A stretch of 64,000 nt of DNA from Torreya grandis (taxonomy: Eukaryota; Streptophyta; Pinopsida; Cupressales; Taxaceae): the NCBI GenBank assembly GCA_037957365.1, contig JARHVA010000349.1:3956501-4020500 (forward strand), written 5' to 3'. Shown here in pieces: positions 20,887 to 33,700 of the stretch. Under the pieces are notes generated by a model, which worked only from the letters and a program-made list of their open reading frames with translations, ran no database searches and was not told where the DNA came from. The translations under genes and the position numbers were made by a program. Each line of letters opens with the position of its first letter. Positions within the stretch are counted from its first letter, which is position 1.

Positions 20887-22113
20887 TGTTTCTATGCAAA
20901 ATTGCTTTCTACATTCAAAGAAGAAATAAGAAACTAAAATAAAAGGTTAAGGCTAGAAGTACCTGATAAAGTCGTGCACACCGAAATCAGACGTTGAAAG
21001 ATTCTCCTCTTTGGCTGTGGAGGAATGACACCTGCGAAAAAGAGACTAAAACACGGGAAGACGTTAGTCAAAGATATAGTGGGCTGTCAGGCGAACGCCC
21101 GATCCCAGAAGTACGAAGACTCCCTAGAAGGATATCAACCCACTGATAAAAAAGAGTAGAAAATTGGATGAAAGTAGATGATAATGACAAAAAAATAAAG
21201 AGCGTACCTGATATGCAGCACTATTCTGCACAGTCACCGGCGTCGGTCTCTATGGTGCCGGCGTCGGTCTGGGAAGATGTCGACATCGGTTAAGGTGCCG
21301 TCGTCGGTCGGGGTAGTGACCGGCGTCGGTAGGGGCAGGTTCTGGGAAAGTCTGGACAGGTTCGGGACAGGGCTGAACAGAGTCGGGACAGCGCTGAACA
21401 GAGTCGGGACAGGGCTGAACAGAGTCGGGACAGGGTCTGATAAGGTCAGGGTAGGGTTTTGATAAGGTCAGGGTAGGGTTTTAGACAGAGTCGGGATAGA
21501 GTCTGGGAGAGTCGGGACAGGGTCTGAGAGAGTCTGGGGGAGTCGGGACAGAGGTAGGGGTAACAAAACTGATAAATAATAACTGAGAAAGAAATGAAAT
21601 AAACAGAATAAAGACTTACCTGGTAGAAGACGCGATGAAAGCCATGGTGTGCAGATTAGTTGATGTCGTAGTGTTGATGATTGCTCGGAGTTCGCAGGTT
21701 AATGGAGGAGTTCGTAGGTTGGTTGCTCAGCGTTTCTGAATAGCGTTTGGGGATCCTGGCTCAAATGGCTGGCAGAGGTTGATGAAGGCGGGGGACGGGG
21801 ACGGTTCCAAAAATGGTTCGTCAACCATTTCGGGAAACCGAACGGTAACTGATAACGGACCAGGGGAAGGTGACCGATGTCGGCAGGATTGCCGACGTCG
21901 GCCGATAAGTGACCGACGTCGGTGACATCGGTCGGGTAAAGACCGACGTCGGCAGATGCATAATGGGTATAGAGTCTAGTTTTAGCTCTGTGCTCATCTT
22001 TACATGCTGCCAGGGTCAAGGTTGGTGAAACAAGTGATCGACAAGGGTTCAATAGGCGAAGAAGAATAAGACGGGGAAGGACCAGGGGAGTCGACACGAT
22101 TTCGGTGTCTACA
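20887..22113 (-). repeat. Element B 5' LTR (right copy, 1227 bp)
   Basis: It has the same length and ends as the left copy. By eye about 30 bases differ, almost all transitions, with no indels. It is followed by the target duplication GATAG at 22114-22118. Confidence 0.95.
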
Positions 22114-22118
22114 GATAG

Positions 22119-24872
22119 AAGTGAGTGAAGGGAGAAATCTAAAGATTGGAAATTTTTCAACTCAAGAGGAAAGGGAAAGACTAATTGACTTATGTAAAAT
22201 ATATGACAGAGTAATAGCCTGGACCTATGAATACCTTCATGGATATAATAGAGACATCATTTAGCACACAATAGAATTGATTGAAGGATCTAAGCTAGTC
22301 AGATAGAAGCAGAGGCTAGTGAATCTAAGGATTGAACCTCTAATGGTGGATGAATTATAGAAACTCCTAGAATTTAAGATAATTTTTCCAATCAAACACT
22401 CAACCTGGGTATCCAATCTAGTACCAATTATGAAAAATAATGGTGACATAAGGCTCTATGTGGATTTTAGAGACTTAAATAAAGAATCTCTGAAAGATCA
22501 CTATCCCCTGCCCTCTTGGAACAAATTTTATAGACTGTGGTTGGATCAGAGAGATTTTCCTTACTAGATGGTTTCTCTGGATACAATCAGATTTGGTTGG
22601 TTGATGAAGACCAACACAAGATTGCATTTACTACCAAATGGGGAACATTTGCATATGCCAAAATGTCATTTGGCCTATCAAATGTTGGAGCCACTTTTCA
22701 AAGAGCTATGGATGTAGCATTTGGGGAAATTATAAATAAAATCATTCTAATTTGTCTTGATGATCTCACTATTTTTTCCAAGAATGTTGTTGATCATTTT
22801 GATCATCTAGAGTTTATTTTTAAGAAGTGTCAAGAATTTGGAATATCCCTGAATCCCAAGAAGTGTATCTTTGTAGTACCTCAAGGCAAACTACTGGGAC
22901 ATATAGTATCTAAAGAAGGGGTCTCTATAGATTCAAAGAGAGTTGTAGCCATAATTAACTTGCCCCTACAAGTAAATAAGAAAGTAGTCCATTCCTTTTT
23001 GGGGAAGATTAATTTTGTCAGTCGATTCATATCAGACTTTGTAGGCCTAATGAGACCAGTGATACACTTATTGAAGAAAGACCTAGTGTTAAAGTGGACT
23101 ACAGAAGGAAGACAAACCTTTAAGGAGGTTAAGAAAGAAATTTTAATAGCCCCAGTACTTAGTAACCCAGACTTTTTAAAGCCTTTTATAATGTATTTTT
23201 ATGGAGAAGAGTTTGGTGTTGTTGCTTTCCTAACATAGAAAGATGATCAACAAGAGGGAAAACACCCAATAGACTTTTTCTCAAGGACTCTTAGGGAGTA
23301 TGAAAATAGATACAAATTTGTGGAGAAATAGGCATATGCTATGGTAAAATCTCTTAAGAAATTTAGGCATATGGTGACAGGAAGTAAGATTTTGATACTT
23401 TTGGCTCATATTGGTGTCAGAGAATACATTATGGAGGGTGAAATTACTGAAAAAAGAGCAAACTAGATAACAAAGATCCTCGAGTAAGATGTAGAGGTCA
23501 AACCCACTAAGCTAGTCAAAGGTAGGGGGTTATGCCAATACATGACTCAAGATATGGAAAAGATGATGCCTGAAGAAACAAAAAAGGAAAGTGTATTAAG
23601 GATACAAGAAGTTGATTAGAACTCCTGGGTCACAAATAGAATCCACTTTATGAAACATGGGATTTTCCCAAAAGATCTCTCTCAGGGTAAGAGGAGATAC
23701 TATAGACAGTAAAGATTCCATTTTGTTTTAATTGATCAAGTTATTTTTAGAACAAATATTGATGGCATCCTTTTAAGATGCGTAGAGAAAGATGAGGCTA
23801 AGAAAATACTACATGAAATGCACCATGGAGTCTCAGGTGGACATTTTTCTACAAAGACCATAGCTATAAAGATAACTTAGGTAGGTTTTTTTGGCCCACT
23901 TTATTTATAGACTGTTATCAACTGGTAAAAAAGTGCCAATATTGTCAATATTATGTGGGGATGAGAAGGAATGTAGCAATACCCCTTAGTCCTATAATTG
24001 TTGATGAACCCTTTCCTTAATGGGGTCTTGATTTTATTGGAATGATCAATCTAGTTTCAAGTATGGGGAATAAATCAATTATAACTTCCACATATTATTT
24101 CACTGGATGGAGTGAGGCAGTGCCACTCAAAGAAGAAATAAAAAATGTGATCCTAGACTTTCTAGGGAGTATCACTACTCACTTTAGGCCTCCTCATACC
24201 ATAATTTAAAATAATGATAAAGCATTTTTAGGGTCTAAAATATCTGAATTTGCACTAAATCATGGAATCTATCTAAAAACTTCTTTGAATTATTACCCTT
24301 AGGGTAATGGTTTGGAAAAATCAGCCAATAAGAACCTGATTAGACTTATTAAGAGGATAGGGGTTGATCATCACAAAGAGTGGCATAAAGTACTTAATAA
24401 AGCACTATGGGCTGATAGAATTATGCCTAAGTAGGTGAAAAAAATGTCCCCATATGAATCAGTCTATGTTAAACCTACTGTAATGCCCCTAAGCTTGGAG
24501 ATTCTTGCTCTCTAGCTATTAAAATAGATTGAAATTGAGGAAAATGGCCCCATGCAGGTCAAACTTGCTGAACTCTTGGAAGTTCAAGAAAAGAGGGATG
24601 CAGCACATGATTCATTAATAAAGCATCAAAAAATAATTAAAGACTACTTCAATAAAAGGACTTCAAATCCCCATTTTGAATTAGGCTCAATTGTTTTGAA
24701 ATGGGATGTAAGAGTTGTCAAGCCGGGTCAACATACTAAATTTGAAGTATTGTGGACTAGCCCCTATAAAATTCATGCATGTAAACAAAAAAATTATTTT
24801 GAGCTCAAAATAATGGAGGTAGAACCTAAAGGTATTCCTATGAATGGGATCTACCTAAAACATTTTAGTTAA
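22119..24872 (+). pseudogene. pol: Element A pol: RT, RNase H and integrase (broken)
   Basis: The frame resumes after B. RT: RLYVDFRDLNKE near 22455, then FSLLDGFSGYNQI and FAYAKMSFGLSNVGATFQRAM, then ICLDDLTIFSK, where the catalytic YxDD box has Cys for Tyr. The best open part is 22537-23238. RNase H follows (PFIMYFYGEEFGVVAFL), with the usual first Asp missing. Integrase: HEMHHGVSGGHF and CQYCQYY (zinc part), GLDFIGMI, NNDKAF and NGLEKSANK (D, D, E), and a C-terminal end at 24872. About sixteen stops interrupt it, mostly TAG. RT copies the RNA and integrase inserts the DNA; this copy can do neither. Confidence 0.88.
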
Positions 24873-25360
24873 GCTGTGTCTCTCATGAATTATAGTTAGA
24901 TAGTTTCCCTTTCCTTGTTGCTTTAATTTCCCATTTTTTCTTTCCTGCCTTTTCTTTTAAATAAGTGTTCTTTGAACACATGGCCATGACTCAAAACTTT
25001 TTTTCAAAATTTTCAAAAATCTCAACACATTATATCTCTCTCAAATCTCCAACATTCCCCAAAGTACTCTTACGCAGCCATTTCATGACGTGTCTAACTC
25101 ATTGTCCCACAAAGATTTCATAATATTTACTAACAATTATCTAGTTTTAATGCCATTTTTGAGACTTGATGGGTCATTAAATACCCCATAACAAGAGTTA
25201 AAGTTTAACAATTTCTCAAACATTCATACATCTACTTGAAAATCCCTGTTATCTACAAATTTTTAATTCATAGCAAAGCCTACTTAGTGAAAATTGCTTC
25301 CCTATTACAAAACTCCATACTTATTAAATAAGTTCACTAATTCCAAGTATAGATATAGAT
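24873..25360 (+). other. Spacer between pol and the extra frame of element A
   Basis: A+T- and pyrimidine-rich DNA with no frame or repeat. It could hold a splice acceptor or internal promoter for the extra frame, but nothing decisive is visible. Confidence 0.4.
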
Positions 25361-28300
25361 ATGGAGGAGGCACAGTCTTCTCAATAGGAATCTGGGTTTT
25401 ACGAATCCATTGATAATCTTCTCATAGGAAAATCATATGCTTCGACCCCTGCACAACCCTTAAATACCTATCTACAGACTAGAGTCCCTAAAGTTGGTTA
25501 TGTAAATGACCCAGCAAAGGTGAAAGATTTTTCAGATGGAATCATAGACCCAATCCTTCAAAAGTCTGGAAAAGCTCTAAGAGAAGGGGCACATCAAAGA
25601 TGTATTCAGAGGGCCAAGGTTAGATAATACAAAACATTCACAATGAGGATATGGACTTCCCAACTAGCACAATTCATTGTCCCAAGTGTGCATCCATGCC
25701 CTGACTTGGTTGAAATATGCACCAAATTATTTCATGCACCCTCGAATACCATACAATAGGGTCCATTCATGGTACAAATTACACCAAAGGCCATCAAGGA
25801 CATGTTGGCCCTATATCATGACAAGACAACCATGTTTCCTACCATTGCCAAAATGCAGAAAACATGGGCAAACATCAATAATCAATTGAGGTTTCTAAAA
25901 TCAAAATTGCAATTAGGGGAAGATGACACCACTATGCCAGTACTGTCAATAATAAGAGCACAATTTACATAGGCCAGTCAAGAAGCACTAGTTATGATGG
26001 CATTCATTTTTGGAATGAAAGAGGATATAATTATTTATGAAGAACAAATGGCCATTCTCTTCAGATTGAAAAATGTTGACAAGTCTCAGGAGCATCAGCT
26101 AAACTTCTCTGAGCAGATTGCATATTCAATGGTTGACCAGCTCACCCATTTTAAATCTAAAGGGGTTTTTAGGTGTTCTTCTTATCTATTTCACCTTATG
26201 TTGTATCAAAACTCTAGCATCTTTTCCTAATACATGCATCTAAATATGTTTAACCTTAGTTTTGTTCATAATAGGACCATTCATGTGTCTACATGGACAC
26301 ATATCTTGTCCAAAACCAGTGACCCATATGAATTTTGGGAACTTTTTTTTGCCCCTACTTTTTGTCATCTAAGCCCAGATCTAGGCAAAAATAGATTGAC
26401 TCTAAGTGTCTCAAGCCTTATGACAAATTGCACTATTCCTTGTGATTAATTTTTTAGATCCCATCATACTACTATTAGAGTCCATGGTTTTAGTGGAGAA
26501 CCAGTGTTGCTACCTAAGATTTTGACCCTTAGATTAGCATTCTTAGAGGTCACTCGGCAAGTGTCTATGGTGGATAATGAATATGGCACTAGGAAGAAAA
26601 ATAATAAAATGTATGATATTATGTGGGTAATGAACAACATGGCCCTAGAAGTCAGAGATGTTGAGCACGTGTTGCTGAGAAAGCTAGCCTTCCTAAGTTT
26701 CTTTCTGATTGAAGATAAATGGGGATTTGACCCAAATGGTTTCATAAATTCATGGGTCAAGAATAACAAGGTCACTACTAGAATTGTGCATGAGGGCCAT
26801 CCTTTTTGGGAAAATAGAAGAAACCCTCGAAAAGATATTCCTAATTTATATGTAGAATTGACAGATTTGCCCCTTCAGAAGGTCAGGCCATGGGAGATTT
26901 TTTATGTTAAGTAAAAGGATTTTGATCCTAAAATCAGAATGACTTCTAGTTTAAGAAGGGAATTAAAGAATAAAGACTATAAATCTAAGAAAATAGAAGC
27001 CTATTAGAATTATAGGTAGGAGATTTGTGAGATAACTCACTCTTTTGGAAATGTAGATTTAGATGAGAAATGGGAGGAAATCTAGGATGAATGTCATCTG
27101 TCTCCAATCTCTAGCCTTGATACAGTGTAGGCCTCAGGACAAACCTCACCTACAATCAATTTAACTATTTGGCCTCAATCTCTTAGTGCCATTGAAAAAT
27201 AAGAGTGTGGTATCCTCACCACCCAAAGCTTCTCCATCAGTGTCATCCTTTGGGGTTCCCAGTTTTGTACATTCACCACTAGCAGTAGTGGTAAATGTTG
27301 AAGAGAAGGAAGCACAGCCAGAAGAAGAAATGCCAAGGAAACATAAGAGGCTAAAGCTTCAAATTGATTTAGAGGAGGGGGTATAACCCTCACAACACCA
27401 ATAACTGAGTACATCAGCTATTCCTTAGGTACATGTTGTTTCTCCTTCTTCTTAGTCTCTCTCTTCTTCTATAGGGGTGACAATTCCATCTAGCCAAATA
27501 ATGTCTCCCGCCACCTCTGTTGTGCCCATTTCTCATTTTACCCCACCTATTCATAGTTAGGCCACATCATTGCCTCATTTTCGTCCCTCTATCCCAAATA
27601 AAGTACCTCCTCAGATTCCCCCTAGCCAATATTTGGCTATTCCCTATGGCTTGACACTGGGTTATCCTTTTACAGGTGGGCATATTGCCTCTCCTTCTAC
27701 CTTCCAAACTCAAGTAGATACTGCTAAGAAGGCTTGATAAGCTCGAATGGAGAAAAAGAAGATGAAAAGATAATAAAGCTCTGGCTACACCACATATGAG
27801 GTCACAATTTGACCCAATGCAGTAGCAACTAAGGGTGACCCATTTGTCACCTAATGTAGTCAAACCAAATGAGCAGATGCAAACCAAATATTATACAATG
27901 AATGCAGTGGTTATAGATATGTCACTTTTTAGACAACAAGATAGGGTTGATTTGTTAAATGAATCCACTTTTGTAGTAGCTAATGATTATTTAAAAGTAT
28001 CAAAGAAGCAATTGAAGGTGGAGGCTGATTTAGCTCAAGAGAAAGCAAATTGTAGTGGTTTGACTATAGAAATCAAAACTAAGAATAATGAAATAGAGAG
28101 TCTTAACAAATAGTTTCAAGATACTATTTCTTTTCAGACTCACCAAGCTATTCAGGCCCAAAATGATTCTTTGAAATAGGAGCTGACACAAGAGAAAGTT
28201 GTAGTGATAGCCTTAAGGTGGGAAAAGGCAACATTGTAGGAAAAGTGTGAAGAAAACTTGCAACAAGTCGCTTAGTTCCAACAAAAGCTACTAAATGAGA

Positions 28301-29088
28301 AGAACAATACTGCTACCATATAGGCCCAACTTCAAGCCAAGCAAAAAATAACAAAATAATTGACACTTGAGTTGGCTAATAGGCCAAAGAATGTAGGGGT
28401 TTTGAATCTAGTTAAGGAACTTTATGTATCAATATAGAAAAGAATTTATGAGGAGATTACTCAGCTCAGACCCTCTCTAACTTTTTTTCTAAATGCATAG
28501 AAATTGTGTGAAAAGGTGGAGACTTCAATTGAAGCCACTCTATCCACTATCTCTTTGAGAGTGTTTGATTCTCAAATGTTGTTGCAAAAGCTATATAACG
28601 CAACTGATGGAACATTATCAGTAGAAGGGATTAGTGATATAATGATTACTTCAAAAAGGGTGAATGAATTTCTTAGTTGTAACTCCATAGCAATCAATTG
28701 CAAAGAGATTTTAGATGTGGTGAAAGAGGGAATCAAAGACATGAAGCAACATATTGAAGATCTAGTGTAATTAGGTCTTCCCTCCCCTTTTCTTGATAGC
28801 AACACGGTATTGATGGATGATGAGATTAAACCTTTTTTGTTAGCCAAGAAAAGTGATTAGTCAATTTTCTAGGGTTTAACAAATGATTCATCAGTCCCTA
28901 AAGTGGAAGCTATCTTGATCCCCATGTCCCAGTTTGAATTTCAACTGAAGGCTGCAGTTCATATTTTGCATAATTTTTCACACAAGGATATCATCAACCT
29001 TGATTTAGCCTTCCATGAATTGCAAAATAAGTAGGGATTATCTGATGCTGAGTGGTCTATTTATCAGATAGCCTTATTGAAGTTGTGA
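25361..29088 (+). pseudogene. Element A extra reading frame of unknown function (about 1240 codons, broken)
   Basis: It starts at ATG 25361 and ends at TGA 29086-29088, just before the 3' LTR. Three parts can be read. An N-terminal globular part (25361-27165) includes MVQITPKAIKDMLALYHDK and a well-kept open stretch at 26504-26914. A Pro/Ser-rich linker follows (27186-27830) with basic clusters PRKHKRLKLQ and EKKKMKR that look like nuclear signals. A C-terminal coiled coil (27835-28860) is rich in Lys, Glu, Gln and Leu. The three parts lie in different phases, so at least two frameshifts exist, and there are many TAG stops where Gln would fit. No signal peptide or membrane segment is evident, so it is not clearly env-like. 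I do not recognise the family. Confidence 0.6.
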
Positions 29089-29139
29089 TTTGTGTGACAT
29101 TTTTTATACATTCTTTGGATTCTTTGGATGCCAAGAACT

Positions 29140-30980
29140 ATAGAGTAAAATACTCTACATTTTATTTTTTGATTCTCTTTTGTGTGATCCAATTTTTGTC
29201 CTTACATGTTTCAGTTTCAAGGTAGTGAAGTTTTTAACATAGAGCATAGGCGTGAGTTTCATTTTTGCCTAAAATTTGTCTAAGTATCAAAGTTGAGCGG
29301 AAGCTACCAAGGGTCATCAGTCAGGATACATTTTATGATTTCTATAAGTTGTGTAGAATGTGCCATGTGTCCCATTATAATCTAGTGAAACATGACAAGT
29401 GTTGGCATCCACATTTTAATTTTCTTATGAGTTTCAAAAGCTTCTTTTGATAAGATTTTCTCAATGTGCATAAAGGGCACCAATTGGAAACTACGGAAGG
29501 TTTCAATATGTTTTTTTAAAAGCAGAAGAAGCCATCACGTGTCCCTAGCTAAAGTTTAATGGAAGTTGCCATGTGTCCCTAAACAAAGCTCAATGCAAGC
29601 TGTCAAGTGTCAAGATCCACAGTTTTTTCATTCTATTTCATTGTTAAGTAAAGATTATGGTGGGCCATGAGTTTTGTTTCTAAAGTCAGCGGAAGCTGCC
29701 AAGTGTCACCATCCGTATGAATCTAAAATGAGTCTTGAATGTTTCTACAGTGTAGCTAAAGCTTAGTAGAGACTGCCATGTGTCACCATCTACATGAATC
29801 TTTAAAAAGTATCTAAAAGCTTCTATAGACAAGCAAAGGTTGCCATGTGTCCCTTGTTAAAGATACGTAGAAAGCAACACCTATTCCCATTACCCTTTTG
29901 AATTTGCTTGAGCAAGAAGTGTTGTGGGTCCCATTTTCTCTAAGTTGATAGAGTTTTAGAGTAGTAGACTGTGATAGATGTCAAAGATGGAACACTCCTG
30001 AGACAAAGACACAGTAAAGAGTAGAATGTAGCAAAATGTGTCATGTGTTTTTTGTAAGTGTTGTGGAAGCTGCCAAGTGTCATTTTCTAGTGCCTCCTAA
30101 ATAATGAGATAGTTTTCAAGGGAGTAAGTAGAACACACCAAGTGTCTTTGCCTGTTTCATAGTGAAAAGTGTCACATGTATCTAATTTAGCCAATGAACT
30201 TATAATGAGACCAAATGTTTTAGATCTAAAAGATATCTTTTGTTAAACACTTCTAGTTTAGTTAGAGTTCAGTTAGGCCATTGGGATTTGATCATGCAAG
30301 AGACTAAACATTTTAGATCCAAAGAGTATCTTTTGTTAGACACTTCCAGTTTAGTTAGAGTTTAGTTATATTGTTGGGTTGGGAATATGTGGGCAATCTA
30401 GAGCTAGTCTGATGCTATAAATATGGGTGCAAAGATCATCAGAAGATAGAGAGAATTTTCTGTGAGAGATTGTTATCAATAAGTTTTAGATTTTCTTGTT
30501 GTGGCCAGTAATATCATTTGCCTTTGTTCTATTTTCTTGATTTAGAAAGTTTGTATAACTTTGCATGTATTTGTGTCTTTTATGTGACTAGAAAATTAAT
30601 AAGAAGACTGAGTTATGTGCCTTTGTTGATATTTTTTGTGTTACTACAAAAATAGTCTATGTTGTGAGCCTTTGATTATATTGTTTTCATATTTTACATT
30701 GATCATGCGTTGTTTTCTCTTTAATATAATTAAATCCTAAATATAGCTTCACTGTGCTTAGTATTAAGGATTGAATTAAATTTAGGCACATCACCATAGT
30801 TAGATTTTATTTCATTGCATTAGTGTTTCTGTTTAATTTCTATCCTTTTTCCTACAATACTTTTGAGATAAAGAAGAGCCAACTTCTTTAAAATCTAGAG
30901 GTCATTTCAAGTCACAAGTCCCACATTCCTGAAACTTCCCATTGTAGGTGTTGGAGACAACACAATTCTAAGCATCAATA
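29140..30980 (+). repeat. Element A 3' LTR (1841 bp)
   Basis: Matches the left LTR over its length, with TATA at 30415-30424 and the duplicated 94-base unit at about 30210-30385. The G-box at 29536-29541 is intact CACGTG. The sequence just before it is not clearly purine rich, so the polypurine tract has decayed or is atypical. Confidence 0.93.
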
Positions 30981-30985
30981 GTAGA
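30981..30985 (+). other. Target-site duplication of element A (right)
   Basis: GTAGA, identical to 8292-8296. Confidence 0.9.
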
Positions 30986-32730
30986 CAAAAGGTGAAACTA
31001 GTAGCAACAATTAAAAAGTGGTTTCTAAACTAGATAAAAGGTATTTACATGCACATTGAAAAGGCATGTAATTTTATGAAGTTAATGTCCAAAATTGGAA
31101 AGTATTTGAAAATAAAATGGTTGTGCATCATATTAAATAATATTCATATGGGAAAAATAGAAAGAATGACCATGTCTAAATTTAGCAATGACTAATAGAG
31201 TTAAGGCAGATGGAAGTCATCCTAGGAAGTAGATCAATGAATCTCTACAAGGTAGCATAATTTTATCTATAAGAATAATATGTGAAGAAGCACACCACAC
31301 TTTATCCATTTCATAAATTTGTATACATGTAATTTGCATTCCATAATCGAAGAGAGCATTATCTATAAGTATTATGAGATAAAGTGTACATAATTTGAAA
31401 ATATTGTTTATAAGTAAGAACATATTTGATAAACATTAAGATGAAATGGCCACCAATCTAGCAGTCATAGCACTGGGTGACATTGAAAAATAAGAAATGG
31501 GAATAGGGTTTGATTTTTAGTAACCAAATGTAGTGACCAAGAGAGCTTCAATTTTTTTGATTTAGCTAATAGAGAGTGGTAAATGCACAACCTCAATTGT
31601 AATAAGTAATGGGATCGACATAGGGAGATATAATCTTACCTCATCCACTTTGAGATTTAGAACCCAAATATTCCTCAAACTTCCTCATTTTATACAAATG
31701 AATAATTGATAATGACCCTACTAATATATTACCATGAGGGTGGCATTCGTATCTCACCCACCTTTTTGCTAAGTAACAAATTAGTTATATGTAAGGTCTT
31801 CCTGAGATGTTCCAAATGATCAAGTCATTGATGCTCCAATATGATTTTTGGTAGAGTTTATAATGAATTTATACTAAAAAACAATAAAGAGTGTTAATAA
31901 AGTCACCAAATGAGTCATAAATGTCACCCATTAGATGGTGTGATTGGAAGAAGAATTTAACTAGATAGCTTTTTAGCATTAGAATTATAAACAAATGCAA
32001 AGAAAGTGCTCTCTAGAAAATCACAGTCATTCTAGTATAATTTTTTGGTACTTATCATTTGTTTCACATAGTGGATACCCCCTTAGGGGAAATCTAACAT
32101 TGGGGACAACTCCTAGTTAGACCAAGAATTTTCCAACCTGACTTGGATGAGAAAAGGAAACCCATATTTTCATGCATAAATATTTATGAGTTGGCTACTA
32201 CAAATATATGCATTGATCACTACCAATCCTCATGTTTCATGAGATGTCATGGTTCATTTTTCCCCAATTAAAGTAGTCACAAAGCTATACAATGACATCA
32301 TGATCAAAATATATGAGCTCCCAACATAGATGGCACTTACCCTACCATTCTTAATTAACATGGTGTGAGCATAAATGGGATACATCCACCAAATAAACAT
32401 GTTTACTTGAAACATGTAGCTGTTATAATCAATCTAATAGTAGGCCTCCTTTTAATTAATATAAACATAATAACAAACCTTTAGGACTCAATATATGCCA
32501 TCAAAACATAAAGCACTTCTTGTTTAGACAACACCAATGTTACCAAAGAAGACTAGAAGATCGTAAGCATGGCACAATGATTAATGTGTCCCCATAATTT
32601 CTATAGAAATCAATTTTGATACACTTGGCCTTTCATTAGAGTATGTGAATTTATTTTTAATCGAGGACATGGGGAACATCCCATATAATAAAAAAGTGGA
32701 AAACATTGTGTGCCGTGTAAGTGCAAAATG
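30986..32730. other. A+T-rich DNA, weak coding-like traces only
   Basis: A minus-strand reading of about 31200-31700 has few stops and mixed composition (68 open codons at 31217-31423), but no motif I recognise. It may be a decayed element or chance. Confidence 0.25.
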
Positions 32731-33700
32731 TAGTACCTCACATCATTTTAGTTGACCTACCATAGTAGACATCTAAAATTCACTGCTCTACCACTCACTA
32801 CTAATTTAATCATAATTTTGTGTATTAATCATTATACATAATTATTCAAATACATCATTCATATCCCCTTAACAATTTTCTCCACTATTTCACCTTGTTC
32901 ATCCCATCACCCTTAGCATTAATTAATCACTTTATTATCACCTTATTAACATCCCACTTAACATCTAACAACATGCTCACATATTTTAGTAATTTTAAAT
33001 TCCTTGTCACCTACCCTTACCTACCTCTCCTAAAAATCACATCAGTAATACATATCTATTCTTCATTTATCAACCTAAAATCTATCAAGAATCCCTAACA
33101 CATCTCTATAATCCTCAAATATTTCTTGATCCACTCCTAACCCTCTCTTGATATTTCTAGGAATTTTTAATTCCTATTATCAAATACTAAATCATGTCCT
33201 TCATTCTCCACCCTTGATTAGGATCCACCAAGTGTAAATTATAACAATTCAATACTCCATCAACCCTATATAAATCAAACTACACCCTTATGAAAACTAT
33301 CTTATAGGGAAAAGGAAGAACTATGAACTAAGACTCATCCCTTGTAATAGTGATACCACCTTTGTCTCTATCAAGCATCCATTAACTCCATTGCTATAAA
33401 TTATTGAGCATCACAAGGGACATCCAATAATTCAAGTAACATAAAAATTCAATTAAATCCTTGGATCCACCAAAAATCATCAAAAGGAAGTTAATTACAT
33501 GTAAATTTGAGGTATAAGTATTCTTATTTGTGTTTCATTTATTTTTTTTGCAATTATATTTATATTTTACTCCAATATGAAGTTTTTTAGTTTGTATAGG
33601 GAGAGTGTTGTGTCTAGGATGTTCATGTATGTATATATAATCCCATAGAATCTAGTTTTAAGCATTTACCCATAAATAATAGAGTCCATCAAGGTGGACA
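32731..33700 (+). other. Promoter-bearing region, possible solo or 5' LTR
   Basis: It begins TGTAGTACCTCACATCA, an LTR-like start, and has CTATATAAATC at 33266-33276 about 535 bases later, with pyrimidine-rich DNA between. No matching second copy or primer-binding site was found in the window, so LTR identity is only a guess. Confidence 0.3.
33266..33276 (+). promoter_or_regulatory. TATA-like promoter
   Basis: CTATATAAATC in a C-rich setting ('caaccctatataaatcaaac'), upstream of the plus-strand E frame. No transcript can be shown. Confidence 0.4.

Larger units (their letters stand above)
13469..22113 (-). mobile_element. Element B: young non-autonomous gag-only LTR retrotransposon (Tat-like)
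   Basis: Two 1227-bp LTRs (13469-14695 and 20887-22113) flank 6.2 kb. The primer-binding site lies inside the right LTR and the polypurine tract inside the left one, so the element reads right to left. It encodes gag with three zinc-knuckle-like motifs and the last part of integrase. No protease, RT, RNase H or integrase core is present. The LTRs have the same length and about 30 mismatches, nearly all transitions. It is more G+C rich than its surroundings, as expected of a recent arrival. Confidence 0.95.
8297..30980 (+). mobile_element. Element A: Ty3/gypsy LTR retrotransposon with extra ORF, interrupted by element B
   Basis: Two LTRs of about 1.85 kb in direct orientation are bounded by GTAGA. 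A primer-binding site lies 5 bases inside the left LTR. The order is gag, aspartic protease, RNase H-like domain, RT, RNase H and integrase, then a long extra frame. RT before integrase places it in Ty3/gypsy. Without the 8.65-kb insertion of B the element would be about 14 kb. Many in-frame stops and frameshifts show it is dead. The LTRs look about 85% identical by eye over a 225-base sample, so insertion is old. Confidence 0.93.

Noticed and set aside
10203..28860. Use of TAG as a Gln codon
   Set aside because: TAA, TGA and frameshifts also occur, and the host is a plant with the standard code. Decay of CAG by deamination explains the pattern.
31217..31423. Short minus-strand frame of 68 codons
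   Set aside because: No motif, no homologous copy in the window and surrounding text only weakly coding-like.
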